Source: JAVBPE01 sp031549865 (GTDB lineage: Bacteria > Bacillota_I > Bacilli_A > Acholeplasmatales > Anaeroplasmataceae). From it: DNA of 64,000 bases. The position numbers and the translations under genes are program-made. Positions 44,643 through 53,532 of this stretch are shown here, piece after piece. The notes under the pieces were generated by a model that saw nothing but the letters and a program-made list of their open reading frames with translations, ran no database searches and was not told the origin of the DNA. Every line of letters starts with the position of its first letter. Position 1 is the first letter of the stretch. Where the stretch lies: the NCBI GenBank assembly GCA_031549865.1, contig JAVBPE010000005.1, positions 62,001 through 126,000 of the forward strand. The letters are read 5' to 3'.

Positions 44643-45332
44643 TTATTTGACTTTCTTATAAATAAAATTTCCTAATAATTGAACTGCTAAAACTAATAAA
44701 ATTAAAGTGATTACAGCATACATCATTGCAGCTGTATCATAATTTGTTAGACCATAATCAATTGCAAATTGACCAAGCCCACTTCCTCCCACAACTCCTG
44801 ACATCGCACTAAATCCAATTAGAGTCACAATTCCTAATGATATACCTAAAACTATTGCTGGTAATGCTTCTCTAAAAACTACTCTTGTTACAATTTGAAA
44901 AGTTGATAAACCAAGTGAATATGCTGCCTCAATTATTCCATCTTTAACTTCAATCAAAGCATTTTCTATAATCTTTGTAAAGAAAGGAATCGCTGCGACT
45001 GTTAATGGTACAATAAATGCTTCTGTTGACATACTACTGCCAATTCCAGTTAAAAGTTTCATTACGTTTCTTGTGAATGGAATTAACCAAAAAATTAAGA
45101 TGTAAAATGGAAAACTTCTGAAGATATTTACTATAACATCTAAAACCTTGTATGTTATTTTAGCTTCTTTCGATTTCCCTTTTCTAAGTAAAAATAAAAT
45201 CGAGCCTAATATTAGACCAAAAATTATGGCAATTATAGCTGAAATCAGTACTACTTTTATTGTATCAGTCAAAATATTTCCTAAATATTTTTTAAAATAA
45301 TCACTTACACTTAAGCTTAAAATATTATTCAT
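44643..45332 (-). CDS. metI: Methionine ABC transporter permease
   Basis: 229 aa with five membrane helices. The EAA loop is EAAYSLGLSTFQIVTRVVFR, the contact site for MetN. VNIFRSFPFYILIFWLIPFT and GGSGLGQFAIDYGL are typical MetI segments. The start overlaps the metN end by 8 bases. Confidence 0.95.
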   Translation of the reverse strand: MNNILSLSVSDYFKKYLGNILTDTIKVVLISAIIAIIFGLILGSILFLLRKGKSKEAKITYKVLDVIVNIFRSFPFYILIFWLIPFTRNVMKLLTGIGSSMSTEAFIVPLTVAAIPFFTKIIENALIEVKDGIIEAAYSLGLSTFQIVTRVVFREALPAIVLGISLGIVTLIGFSAMSGVVGGSGLGQFAIDYGLTNYDTAAMMYAVITLILLVLAVQLLGNFIYKKVK

Positions 45333-46290
45333 TAATAATTACCTCATATTCTAAATTATGATTTTTGATATATTCAATTATTTTGTTTTCATCATTCTTG
45401 GCTATATTTATAATTAATGAACCTAAAATATGATTTTGGAATCTTTCTAATTTTCCATATGCAATATCAAAATCAACATTTAATTCTCTTGCCATTTTAG
45501 TTATAAAGGAGCTTTCAGTAAAAGATTTTGGAAAAAATAATTTTATATTTATTCCGCTTGTTGGTAAAATCTGTTCTTCTTCAATTAATGTATTAAGCAT
45601 ATTATTTTTACTTAAGAAGATTTCATCTGTTTCTCCTACTTGAATTAATTTTCCTTCACTTAAAATAGCAATACTTTCGCAAATCTCTTTAACTACTTCC
45701 ATTTGGTGAGTAACTAAAATAATTGTTATACCAAATTCATTATTTATTTTTTTAAGTAAATTAAGTATTTGTTTTGTGGTAATGGGATCAAGTGCTGAGG
45801 TTGCTTCATCGCAAAGTAAGATATTTGGATTTGAAGCTAACGCGCGTGCTATCGCTACCCTTTGTTTTTGACCACCAGATAATTCACGAGGCTTACTCTT
45901 TAGTTTGTCTTTGATACCTACTATATTAGCAAGTTCAATTACTCTTTTGTTTATTTCGTCTTTTTTTAAATGACTACATCTAAGTGGCAGGGCAATATTT
46001 TCATAAACATTTTTAGTTTCAAGTAATGAAAAATGTTGAAATATCATTCCGATGTTTTTTCTTAACAACCGAAGATCTTTCTTCCTCAATTTAGTAACAT
46101 CGACTTCATTTACATAAATATTACCTGATTCAATAGTCTCTAGTTGATTAATCGTTCTAAGTAGTGTTGATTTTCCAGCGCCTGATTTTCCAACTATACC
46201 AAAAATTTTACCTTTTGGAATTTCTAAACTTATATCGCTTAATGCTTCTAAATTATTGTATTTTTTTACTACATTTTCAAATTTTATCAT
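45325..46290 (-). CDS. metN: Methionine ABC transporter ATP-binding protein
   Basis: 321 aa from the ATG at 46290, behind AGAGGTGGTG. Walker A GIVGKSGAGKSTLLRTIN, Q-loop IFQHFSLL, signature LSGGQKQRVAIARALA and Walker B ILLCDEATSALD are present. The C-terminal 90 residues form the NIL domain that binds methionine and inhibits transport in trans. It is the first gene behind the Met T-box. Confidence 0.95.
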   Translation of the reverse strand: MIKFENVVKKYNNLEALSDISLEIPKGKIFGIVGKSGAGKSTLLRTINQLETIESGNIYVNEVDVTKLRKKDLRLLRKNIGMIFQHFSLLETKNVYENIALPLRCSHLKKDEINKRVIELANIVGIKDKLKSKPRELSGGQKQRVAIARALASNPNILLCDEATSALDPITTKQILNLLKKINNEFGITIILVTHQMEVVKEICESIAILSEGKLIQVGETDEIFLSKNNMLNTLIEEEQILPTSGINIKLFFPKSFTESSFITKMARELNVDFDIAYGKLERFQNHILGSLIINIAKNDENKIIEYIKNHNLEYEVIINE

Positions 46291-46404
46291 TTTATGCACC
46301 ACCTCTTTTTTTCTGTATATATTTTAATTTTTTATCCAATTTTTTTTGCTAGCATTATTAAAATTATATTATTGTAATTAAGATATAAAACCAATTTTTA
46401 AGAA

Positions 46405-46665
46405 TAAAAAAATCTCGTCCCATGAAAGGACGAGATATAAATATCCGTGTTACCACCTATCTTCGTTATTGCCTTACGACAATAACCTCTAAGAGTACAA
46501 ACATACTCCGTCGCTTTAACGGGCGAACACGTCTTACTTTAATACTTAAACTCAAGCAAGCAACTCCAAGGCCATTTTCAATTAGTCATTCTCATCCTTT
46601 TCCACCAACCAAGGACTCTCTATCAAGAAATTGTAATTTACTCTTCTTTTCATAGTCTTTATTTC
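46405..46665 (-). ncRNA. T-box leader, methionine-specific, with terminator
   Basis: On the minus strand the leader contains a Stem I region with GGTTGGTGGAAAAGG, then TGAAAATGGCC in which ATG (46575-46573) sits in the specifier position, the T-box sequence AGGTGGTAACACGG (46458-46445) and the terminator CTCGTCC/GGGACGAG followed by a T run (46405-46436). Uncharged tRNA-Met should favour the antiterminator and switch on metNIQ-msrA. The Met specificity is read from the codon and agrees with the downstream genes. Confidence 0.93.
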
Positions 46666-46710
46666 TTAAAAATTTATTTCATTATAGCACAACAAATTAA
46701 TGTGTCAACA

Positions 46711-47931
46711 CTATTTTTTAAATTTCATGCAATTTGAACACATATTACATTTTTTATTTAACTTCTCTTCAAAATATAAAGCTAAACTATAATGAAGACA
46801 TTTAGATGTTAAACAATAATTTATTACGTTTTTTATATTTTTATATTTTGTTTTTTTTAAGTTATATTTTTCTTTTATATTTTTAATATTCTTTATAGAA
46901 TTTGATATAAAATATTCGCTACATTTTATATCATTATAGTCATATAATATTATACATTCACCATATTCATTATCTCTTGAGCACCTTCCAGATTGTTGAG
47001 ACAAGTCCTCCATTGATGATGGTAAACTATAATTTATTACAAATCTAATATTTGACTTATTTATTCCCATTCCAAAGGCATTTGTTGCAATTAAAATTTT
47101 TTTACTACCATTGATAAAATCATTTTGATTTTTTAATTTTATATTATTTTCTAACATTCCATGATATATAATTACCTCAAAATATTTAGAAAGATAGTTA
47201 GAAAGATGCAATACTTCTTTTATTGTTAGAGCATATATAATACCTGATTTTTCAATATTGTTCTTTAAATAATTTAGCAAATAAAAGTCTTTATTCTTTA
47301 CTTTTATAACTTTATAAAATAAATTTTTTCTATCAAAACTTGACTTATAAATATTTGGCTTGTTAAGTTTTAAAACATTAATTATATCATTAATTACCTC
47401 ATTATTTGCGGTAGCTGAAAATGCACTTATAACGGGACGTTTTTTTAATTTCTCAATAAAATTAGCAATATTTTGATAACTTGGTCTAAAATCATGCCCC
47501 CAAACGCTTATACAATGAGCTTCGTCAATCGAAATTTGTGCTATGTTTAATTTCAAAATAACACTTAAAAATTCTTTATTTAATAATTTTTCAGGCGAAG
47601 TATATAGAATTTTTATCTTATTAGAATTCAAATCTGTATATATTTTTTTTATTTCATTATAATCTAAGCTTGAGTTTAAATATGCGCTTTTTATATTATT
47701 TTGTCTAAGTTCTCTATTTTGATCAATCATTAAAGAAATTAATGGTGAAATGACGATTGTTAACCCATTGAGTAAAAGTGCAGGTATTTGAAAACAAATA
47801 CTTTTCCCGCCACCAGTTTGAAATATTGCAATAGTATCAGTTAACGACAAAATGGAATCAATAACTTCCTCTTGTGGATTTCTAAATTCAGAATACCCAT
47901 ACATTGATTTTAAAATATTATATTTATTCAT
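46711..47931 (-). CDS. Short RecQ-family DNA helicase
   Basis: 406 aa. It starts GYSEFRNPQEEVIDSIL and has Walker A FQTGGGKSICFQIP, DEAHCISVWGHDFRP, and motif VI QQSGRCSRDNE. Only the helicase core and a cysteine cluster (CLTSKCLHY, CNMCSNCMKF) for zinc are present; the winged-helix and HRDC domains of full RecQ are missing. It probably unwinds 3'-5' in recombination or repair. It starts behind its own AT-rich spacer. Confidence 0.88.
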   Translation of the reverse strand: MNKYNILKSMYGYSEFRNPQEEVIDSILSLTDTIAIFQTGGGKSICFQIPALLLNGLTIVISPLISLMIDQNRELRQNNIKSAYLNSSLDYNEIKKIYTDLNSNKIKILYTSPEKLLNKEFLSVILKLNIAQISIDEAHCISVWGHDFRPSYQNIANFIEKLKKRPVISAFSATANNEVINDIINVLKLNKPNIYKSSFDRKNLFYKVIKVKNKDFYLLNYLKNNIEKSGIIYALTIKEVLHLSNYLSKYFEVIIYHGMLENNIKLKNQNDFINGSKKILIATNAFGMGINKSNIRFVINYSLPSSMEDLSQQSGRCSRDNEYGECIILYDYNDIKCSEYFISNSIKNIKNIKEKYNLKKTKYKNIKNVINYCLTSKCLHYSLALYFEEKLNKKCNMCSNCMKFKK

Positions 47932-47985
47932 TATATCACCATTGTTATAATTAACGTTAAATATAATAATTACTTAATTTATAAT

Positions 47986-48014
47986 AAAAAATCTACTTAA
48001 AAAAGTAGATTTTA
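47986..48014 (-). terminator. Terminator after the response regulator
   Basis: AAATCTACTT/AAGTAGATTT stem, with the stop codon in its 3' arm on the genomic plus strand and an A/T-rich run behind on the minus strand. Confidence 0.6.
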
Positions 48015-48809
48015 ATAATTTCTAAAATTGGATGATAAAAAACCTGCTGTGAATTCTGCCCATGTATAATTGGTCATATATTCACCATGGTAGCTATTTA
48101 TTGCCTTGATATCACCTTTTTCATAATCATAATAATCACAAGAGAAAATTTTTGAATTGATATAATAATATCCTCTTTTTTTAAAAATAATATTCTCTAT
48201 TTTATTGTCTTGTAAAGTTTTAAGCATTTCAGCAATTATAGTATGAACATAAGATTGATTGCTTCTATTATAAATTGAATCTTCCAATAAAATTGCGGCA
48301 AGTTCCTTTTTACTGACTGCAGCACCTTTACGATCAACCAAATATGCTAATGCTTCTTTAGATTTATTACGTTTAAATAAAACTGGCTTTTCATCAATAA
48401 AAATTTCAAAATTTCCAAAACATTGAATATAAATTCCTTCATTAGGTTTTTTTATTGGAATACGCAAATTTTCTAGTTCGCCTACTATAAGCTCCTTGCT
48501 AACTGGCTTTAAAATGTAACCAGATGCATGCATATTAAAGGCGTTTCGCATATAGTCACTATAACCTGTAACAAAAACTATATTTGTTAAACTATATATA
48601 TCTTTAAGATTTTTAGCAAGTGTCAATCCGTCTACATCAGGCATCTCAATATCTAAAAAAGCAACATCAATTTTATTTTTTTTAGCATATTCTAATGCTT
48701 CAAAACTTGAATTAAAACAATTTAATTCTAATTCCAAATTTATTTTAGCGACTTCTCGTTTAAAGTAAGTCAAAGAATGAATTTCATCATCTACAGCAAT
48801 TATATTCAT
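48012..48809 (-). CDS. Response regulator with SARP-type winged-helix output
   Basis: 265 aa. The receiver domain (1-120) has IIAVDDEIHSL, the phospho-acceptor VAFLDIEMPDVDG (Asp54 region), FVTGYSDY and GYILKPVSKE. The C-terminal half (FEIFIDEKPVLFKRNKSKEA, LAYLVDRKGAAVSKKELAAI) is a winged helix of the OmpR/SARP type. It lies 1 base after the kinase gene. Targets are unknown. Confidence 0.88.
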   Translation of the reverse strand: MNIIAVDDEIHSLTYFKREVAKINLELELNCFNSSFEALEYAKKNKIDVAFLDIEMPDVDGLTLAKNLKDIYSLTNIVFVTGYSDYMRNAFNMHASGYILKPVSKELIVGELENLRIPIKKPNEGIYIQCFGNFEIFIDEKPVLFKRNKSKEALAYLVDRKGAAVSKKELAAILLEDSIYNRSNQSYVHTIIAEMLKTLQDNKIENIIFKKRGYYYINSKIFSCDYYDYEKGDIKAINSYHGEYMTNYTWAEFTAGFLSSNFRNY

Positions 48810-48810
48810 T

Positions 48811-50091
48811 TTATTTCACCTTCTTTGGTATTATTATTTTAACATTAGTTCCCTTATCGATGACACTTTCAATAGATAATGTCCCATTACACATATATTT
48901 TAGTCTTTCAGTTACATTTATAATACCTATATGACTTCGATTTTTATCCAAAGCGATATCCTTACTAAAACCTACTCCATCATCACTTACTATTATAATT
49001 ATTTCATTATCATTTTCATTAGTTTCTATTTTAAGAGTTCCACCATTTCTTTTTTTAGTTATACCGTATCTTATGGCATTTTCAACTATGGGCTGTAGTG
49101 TTAATACAGGAATATGAAAATTAGTAACTTTGATATCATATAGAATATTTAATTTATCTAAAAAGCGAAGTTTTTCTAGTGAAAGATATTGTTTAGTATG
49201 TTCAAATTCGATATGAAAAGGAATTAATTCTTTTTGAGTTAAGGAGTCCATATTAAAGCGTAAGTACTTTGAAAATGTAAATATTGCATCATGTGCTCTC
49301 TCGTTTTCATAAACAAGACCATCAATAGCAGTTAGTGTATTAAATAAAAAATGTGGCTGAATTTGACTCAACATAATTGAGATGCGACTATCCATTAATT
49401 CTTGTTCTTGCATTCTTATTTTTTCTTCTTGCACATATTGCATATTAACAAAAACAATTAAAAATGATATGGTTATTGCGGCGTATGGTGATAGAACATT
49501 ATGAAATTTTATGCTTATTAAAATTGTAAGCATTGGAATAATCGAGTATGTCAATAAGATAAGTGTTGTTCTTAATTGAAGTTTTTTTCTATATTTTATA
49601 ACAACCAAAAACGATAAGAAAAGAATAATAATTGCATATAAATACATTAACCAATAATATTTGCCTAAAACATAACCTAGATTGCGATCAATAGTATAAA
49701 TCATTCCATTAAAAAAAGAAATAATTAAGAGAATATGTGCAATTAGTGCAAAAAAAGCAGCTATTAAAAAAATTTTTCTTTCAATTTGCTTGTCTAATTT
49801 AATACAAGCTGTAATATATAAAACAAAAATTAATATATCTAAGATACTAAAACTATAAGAAAAATAATTCATAATCCAACTTAAATAATACAAGATTGAG
49901 CCCATATTGCCATCAAATAGCCACGTTGAAATATCAAAAGAAATCATTAAAAAATGAATTATTAAAACTAATAAAAATATTTTGTTTTCTCGTTCTTTTT
50001 TATTCTTACTTGTTAATTGACAAATTATTAAAACCAAAACAATAGAAAAACAAAAGATTTCTAAAACTAAATTTGTTAAAACATAATCCAT
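48811..50091 (-). CDS. LytS/YesM-type sensor histidine kinase
   Basis: 426 aa. About seven membrane helices (1-220) precede the kinase core. The phosphorylation site is SQIQPHFLFNTLTAIDGL (His about 247), typical of the His_kinase (LytS/YesM) family, and the ATPase domain has PIVENAIRYGITKK (N box) and SDDGVGFSKD (G1). It pairs with the response regulator directly downstream. The large membrane sensor suggests a membrane or small hydrophobic signal. Confidence 0.9.
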   Translation of the reverse strand: MDYVLTNLVLEIFCFSIVLVLIICQLTSKNKKERENKIFLLVLIIHFLMISFDISTWLFDGNMGSILYYLSWIMNYFSYSFSILDILIFVLYITACIKLDKQIERKIFLIAAFFALIAHILLIISFFNGMIYTIDRNLGYVLGKYYWLMYLYAIIILFLSFLVVIKYRKKLQLRTTLILLTYSIIPMLTILISIKFHNVLSPYAAITISFLIVFVNMQYVQEEKIRMQEQELMDSRISIMLSQIQPHFLFNTLTAIDGLVYENERAHDAIFTFSKYLRFNMDSLTQKELIPFHIEFEHTKQYLSLEKLRFLDKLNILYDIKVTNFHIPVLTLQPIVENAIRYGITKKRNGGTLKIETNENDNEIIIIVSDDGVGFSKDIALDKNRSHIGIINVTERLKYMCNGTLSIESVIDKGTNVKIIIPKKVK

Positions 50092-50153
50092 TATATCACC
50101 ACATCTTTATTTAATTATAACATAGTAAAATTAAAATAAAACTACTGACTAAT

Positions 50154-50582
50154 TTAATAATCAATAGCTTTATTTAAAACTTTGTAAAGAAGAAAATACA
50201 AATTTTTCATTTCTTCTTCATCTAAATTAATACACGATGCTATTTTGTCTGGAATAGATTGCGCTAATTTTTTAAGTTCAATTCCCTTTGAAGTAAGAGT
50301 TACTATAACAATTCTTTCATCAGATTTATCTCTAGTTCTTCTTATGAAATCATTTGATTCTAACTTTTTTAATAATGGAGTTAAAGTTCCAGAATCTAAA
50401 TACAATTTTTCACCTAGTTTTTTTACATTTATAGCATTTTCTTCCCATAAAACCATCATAGTAATATACTGCGTATATGTTAATCCAATTTTATCTAAAA
50501 AAGGTTTATATAGTCTAATTACATTATTTGCGGCTGCATATAACGGAAAACATATTTGATTCTTTAACATTAATTTATCCAT
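50154..50582 (-). CDS. ohrR: Organic hydroperoxide sensor/repressor OhrR (MarR family)
   Basis: 142 aa. It has the OhrR pattern: the redox cysteine C11 in NQICFPLYAA, PFLDKIGLTYTQYITMMVLW, KKLGEKLYLDSGTLTPLLKK and the wing SDERIVIVTLT. Oxidation of the cysteine by organic peroxides releases DNA. A near-perfect OhrR operator lies in the promoter of the operon it closes (gpx-TSCPD-ohrR), so it is probably autoregulatory. Confidence 0.92.
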   Translation of the reverse strand: MDKLMLKNQICFPLYAAANNVIRLYKPFLDKIGLTYTQYITMMVLWEENAINVKKLGEKLYLDSGTLTPLLKKLESNDFIRRTRDKSDERIVIVTLTSKGIELKKLAQSIPDKIASCINLDEEEMKNLYFLLYKVLNKAIDY

Positions 50583-50587
50583 TTTTC

Positions 50588-50839
50588 TTACTCCTTTGTT
50601 TGGGCTTCTTTTATAGCAATAGATAATTGATCACTACATGAAGTAGGACGCCGTCCACATTTAATACCTTCACATTTTAAAATAACATCTTCTGCCTTTG
50701 CTCCATCTAAAATTCTAGAAATTGCTTCTAAATTACCTTGACAACCATTAGTAAATTTTATATTACTAATTATACCATTTTCTAAATCAAATTCAATTTG
50801 TGAGCTACAGGTATTTTTTGTTTTATATAAATATCTCAT
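50588..50839 (-). CDS. TSCPD-domain small protein (TIGR03905 type)
   Basis: 83 aa. The pattern TCSSQIEFDLENGIISNIKF, GCQGNLEAISRIL, CEGIKCGRRPTSCSDQLS matches the cysteine-rich TSCPD domain also found at the end of class II ribonucleotide reductases. Stand-alone copies are common in anaerobic Firmicutes, function unsettled. It overlaps the gpx stop by one base and sits 5 bases before ohrR. Confidence 0.85.
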   Translation of the reverse strand: MRYLYKTKNTCSSQIEFDLENGIISNIKFTNGCQGNLEAISRILDGAKAEDVILKCEGIKCGRRPTSCSDQLSIAIKEAQTKE

Positions 50840-51318
50840 TATTCCTCCAATAGTTTTTTAATTTCATTTTCAATTTTTAATGGTGTCTTTGTAGGCGCAT
50901 ATCTAGCTACTACTTCACCTTTTTTATTAATTAAAAATTTAGTGAAATTCCATTTAACATCATTACCAAAAATTCCTTTTGTTGATTCTTTTAAATATTT
51001 AAATAAAGGCGAGATATTCTTTCCTTTAACATCAATTTTTAAAAATTGTTTAAAAGTAATACCATATCGGCCAGTACAAAAACTATGAATTTCTTCTTGA
51101 GTGCCTGAAGCCTGATTCATAAACTGATTACATGGAAAATCTAATATTTCAAGCCCTATGTTATTATATTTTTCATACAAATCCTGTAGTTCATCATATT
51201 GTGGGGTAAATCCACAACCAGTTGCGGTATTAACAATTAATAATACTTTACCTTCATATTCTTTTAAATTGATAGTATTTCCTTCATTATCTAAAACTTC
51301 AATATTATATAAGTTCAT
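50839..51318 (-). CDS. Glutathione-peroxidase-family thiol peroxidase (Cys type)
   Basis: 159 aa. The peroxidatic cysteine is in LIVNTATGCGFTPQYDEL, followed by ILDFPCNQFMNQ and VKWNFTKFLINKKGEVVARY. In anaerobic Firmicutes such enzymes usually use thioredoxin, not glutathione. It reduces organic and hydrogen peroxides. It is the first gene behind the OhrR operator, taking the place that ohrA has in Bacillus. Confidence 0.93.
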   Translation of the reverse strand: MNLYNIEVLDNEGNTINLKEYEGKVLLIVNTATGCGFTPQYDELQDLYEKYNNIGLEILDFPCNQFMNQASGTQEEIHSFCTGRYGITFKQFLKIDVKGKNISPLFKYLKESTKGIFGNDVKWNFTKFLINKKGEVVARYAPTKTPLKIENEIKKLLEE

Positions 51319-51335
51319 TTTGTTTTCTCCTTGTT

Positions 51336-51366
51336 TACAATTGAATTGTATACAATTGATAATAAA
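51336..51366 (-). promoter_or_regulatory. OhrR operator
   Basis: A perfect 15-bp palindrome TACAATTGAATTGTA (51336-51350) is directly followed by a second half-site TACAATTGATAATA (51351-51364). This closely resembles the tandem OhrR-binding repeats upstream of Bacillus subtilis ohrA. It lies 18 bases upstream of the gpx start. Confidence 0.88.
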
Positions 51367-51382
51367 ATGTCAATGGTAAAAT

Positions 51383-51406
51383 AAAAAAAGATGCAAAAAG
51401 CATCTA
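51383..51406 (-). terminator. Terminator after tspO
   Basis: AGATGC/GCATCT stem followed on the minus strand by TTTTTTTATTTT; the tspO TAG is in the stem. Confidence 0.65.
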
Positions 51407-51880
51407 ATTAAACATTGCAATCCAGATATTTAAATATGTTGCAAATAAGATCCAAACTAAATAGGGAATCATTATATAAGATGCAAGTTTATTAATTTTT
51501 AAGAAATATAAAATCATAAACATGACTAAAAAATCCAAAATTATAATAATAACTAAAGCAATCCAAAATTCCAACATTCCAAAAAAGACAATACTCCATA
51601 AAAAATTAAAAAATAATTGAACACAAAATATTGCAATTCCAATTTTTCGCTTCTTTAAATCTTTATCTAAGGCATTAATGATTAACCATATAGCAATTCC
51701 CATTAATGTGAATAATATAAACCAAACAATTGGAAAGACAATATTTGGAGGAGCAAGTGGTGGTAATTTTAAACTGTTATATGTTTCTTTGACATTCCCA
51801 GAAAATAAACTTGAAAGCAAACCTATGGTATTTACAAAAACTATGCATAATAATAAATCAATGATACTATATTTTTTAAT
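51404..51880 (-). CDS. tspO: TspO/MBR-family membrane protein with an apparent AUU start
   Basis: 158 aa if translation begins at the ATT at 51880, 7 bases after a perfect GGAGG (51888-51892). Five membrane helices result, as in all TspO proteins. The signatures LPPLAPPNIVFPIVWFILF, LFFNFLWSIVFFGM and LVWILFATYLNIWIAMFN are clear. TspO binds porphyrins and is linked to tetrapyrrole and stress handling. The first usual start codon in frame is a TTG at 51820 without a ribosome site, and it would delete helix 1 (IIDLLLCIVFVNTIGLLSS). The nearby ATG at 51893 is in another frame and stops early. Confidence 0.82.
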   Translation of the reverse strand: MKKYSIIDLLLCIVFVNTIGLLSSLFSGNVKETYNSLKLPPLAPPNIVFPIVWFILFTLMGIAIWLIINALDKDLKKRKIGIAIFCVQLFFNFLWSIVFFGMLEFWIALVIIIILDFLVMFMILYFLKINKLASYIMIPYLVWILFATYLNIWIAMFN

Positions 51881-51930
51881 ATTAAAACCTCCATTTTGAT
51901 ATATTATATGAAGTTTTATTAAATAATATT

Positions 51931-51960
51931 AAAAAAAGAATCAGATTAATCTGATTCTAG
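51931..51960 (-). terminator. Terminator after the hydrogenase gene
   Basis: AGAATCAGA/TCTGATTCT stem, loop TTAA, followed on the minus strand by TTTTTTT. Confidence 0.85.
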
Positions 51961-53462
51961 TCTAATAAGTGTAGTGCTATTTTATATTTTGAATCTAAAG
52001 CTGTATCAGTTGGGGCATCGTTTTGATAACGTTGTACTACTGCTTGAGATTTTTTAACTGGTTGTAATGTCCCGGCACCAGCAACACATCCGCCAGGGCA
52101 TCCCATACCTTCAAGTAAATATCCATCGTATTTTCCAGCACGCGCTAATTGTAATAATTTTTTACATTCATGTAATCCTTGAGCAGAAGCTATTTTAACT
52201 TCTCTAGTTGGATCCATTTTATATATAACATTCTTAACTGCTTCAGCAACTCCACCAGAAACGGCAAATCCACGACCGGTTTTTGAACTTTCATTAAAAT
52301 TTGGTGATGACTTTAGAGATTTAAAATCAATCTCTTTGGCTTCAAACATCCCCATCAATTCTTCAAAAGTCAATACAAAATCAACATCACTTCTAACTGA
52401 CTTTCTTGATGCTTCTAATTTTTTTGCAGAACATGGTCCGATGAAACATACTTTACAATTCTTATGTTCTTTCTTTTGTAAACGTGCTGTTAACACCATT
52501 GGCGTTAAAGCCATGGAAATATTTGAAGCTAAATCAGGGAAAGTTTTTTTAGCCATAACTGACCATGATGGACAACATGATGTAGCCATGAAAGGTTGTT
52601 TAGCTGGAACTTTATCTAAGAAATCATGAGCTTCTTCTATAGTACATAAATCTGCCCCAATTGCAACTTCAACAACGCCATCAAATCCTAATTGTTTCAT
52701 CGCATCCTCAAGTTTATCTGGACTAACATTTGGTCCGAATTGACCAACAAATGCTGGAGCAACAATCGCAATAACGCGATCTTTTCTCTTTATCGATTGT
52801 ATTAATTGGAAAATTTGTGATTTATCAGCAATTGCACCAAAAGGGCAGTTAACAATACACATTCCGCAAGAAACACATTTTTCTTGATCAATAATTGCTT
52901 TACCATTTTCATCTGATTTAATCGCATCCATACCACAAGCTTTTTCACATGGACGTTCACGTTTAGCTATTGCATCATATGGACAAACATCTTTACATCT
53001 TCCGCATTTAATACATTTTTCAGGATCAATAACAGATTTTCCATTTACCATTGATATCGCGTTTTTTGGACATACTTCAATACATGGATGAGCTAAACAC
53101 CCTTGACAACCATCAGTAACTTTATATGATGAAGTTGGGCAAGCATTACATGCAAATTTAATTATATTTACAAGTGGTGGTTCATAGTATTTTGCGGCAA
53201 TAGTTGCCTTATCAATACCTTCAGTTATAACTGTATGTTCATCAATTTTTCTTAAAGGAAGTCCAATTGCTAAACGCAGACGTTCACCAACAATCGCTCT
53301 TTCTAAGAATATTGATTCTCTATATTTAGCAACTTCTCCTGGCAAAATTTTATATGGCAATAATTCCATTTTGGAATAATCGTCATTTTCATATGCTAAG
53401 CGTGCTACTTCTGTAAATACTTTTCTTCTTATATCTGTAACAGATGAATAAATACCTCTCAT
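51957..53462 (-). CDS. Monomeric [FeFe] hydrogenase with ferredoxin-like domains
   Basis: 501 aa. The N-terminal half has several 4Fe-4S motifs, including CIKCGRCKDVCP and CVSCGMCIVNCP. The H-cluster domain follows with TSCCPSW (L1), FIGPCSAKKLEA (L2) and EGMGCPGGCVAGAG (L3). It differs from the textbook group A motifs (MPCxxKxxE, MACxGGC) and looks closer to group B enzymes. It probably couples ferredoxin oxidation to H2, or the reverse, in an anaerobe. The maturases HydE, HydF and HydG are not in the window. Confidence 0.92.
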   Translation of the reverse strand: MRGIYSSVTDIRRKVFTEVARLAYENDDYSKMELLPYKILPGEVAKYRESIFLERAIVGERLRLAIGLPLRKIDEHTVITEGIDKATIAAKYYEPPLVNIIKFACNACPTSSYKVTDGCQGCLAHPCIEVCPKNAISMVNGKSVIDPEKCIKCGRCKDVCPYDAIAKRERPCEKACGMDAIKSDENGKAIIDQEKCVSCGMCIVNCPFGAIADKSQIFQLIQSIKRKDRVIAIVAPAFVGQFGPNVSPDKLEDAMKQLGFDGVVEVAIGADLCTIEEAHDFLDKVPAKQPFMATSCCPSWSVMAKKTFPDLASNISMALTPMVLTARLQKKEHKNCKVCFIGPCSAKKLEASRKSVRSDVDFVLTFEELMGMFEAKEIDFKSLKSSPNFNESSKTGRGFAVSGGVAEAVKNVIYKMDPTREVKIASAQGLHECKKLLQLARAGKYDGYLLEGMGCPGGCVAGAGTLQPVKKSQAVVQRYQNDAPTDTALDSKYKIALHLLD

Positions 53463-53532
53463 TTTATTCGTCCTCCTTATATACCAAAAGTTATTATAAC
53501 ATAATATAAATATTTTGCACTAGAATAATTTG

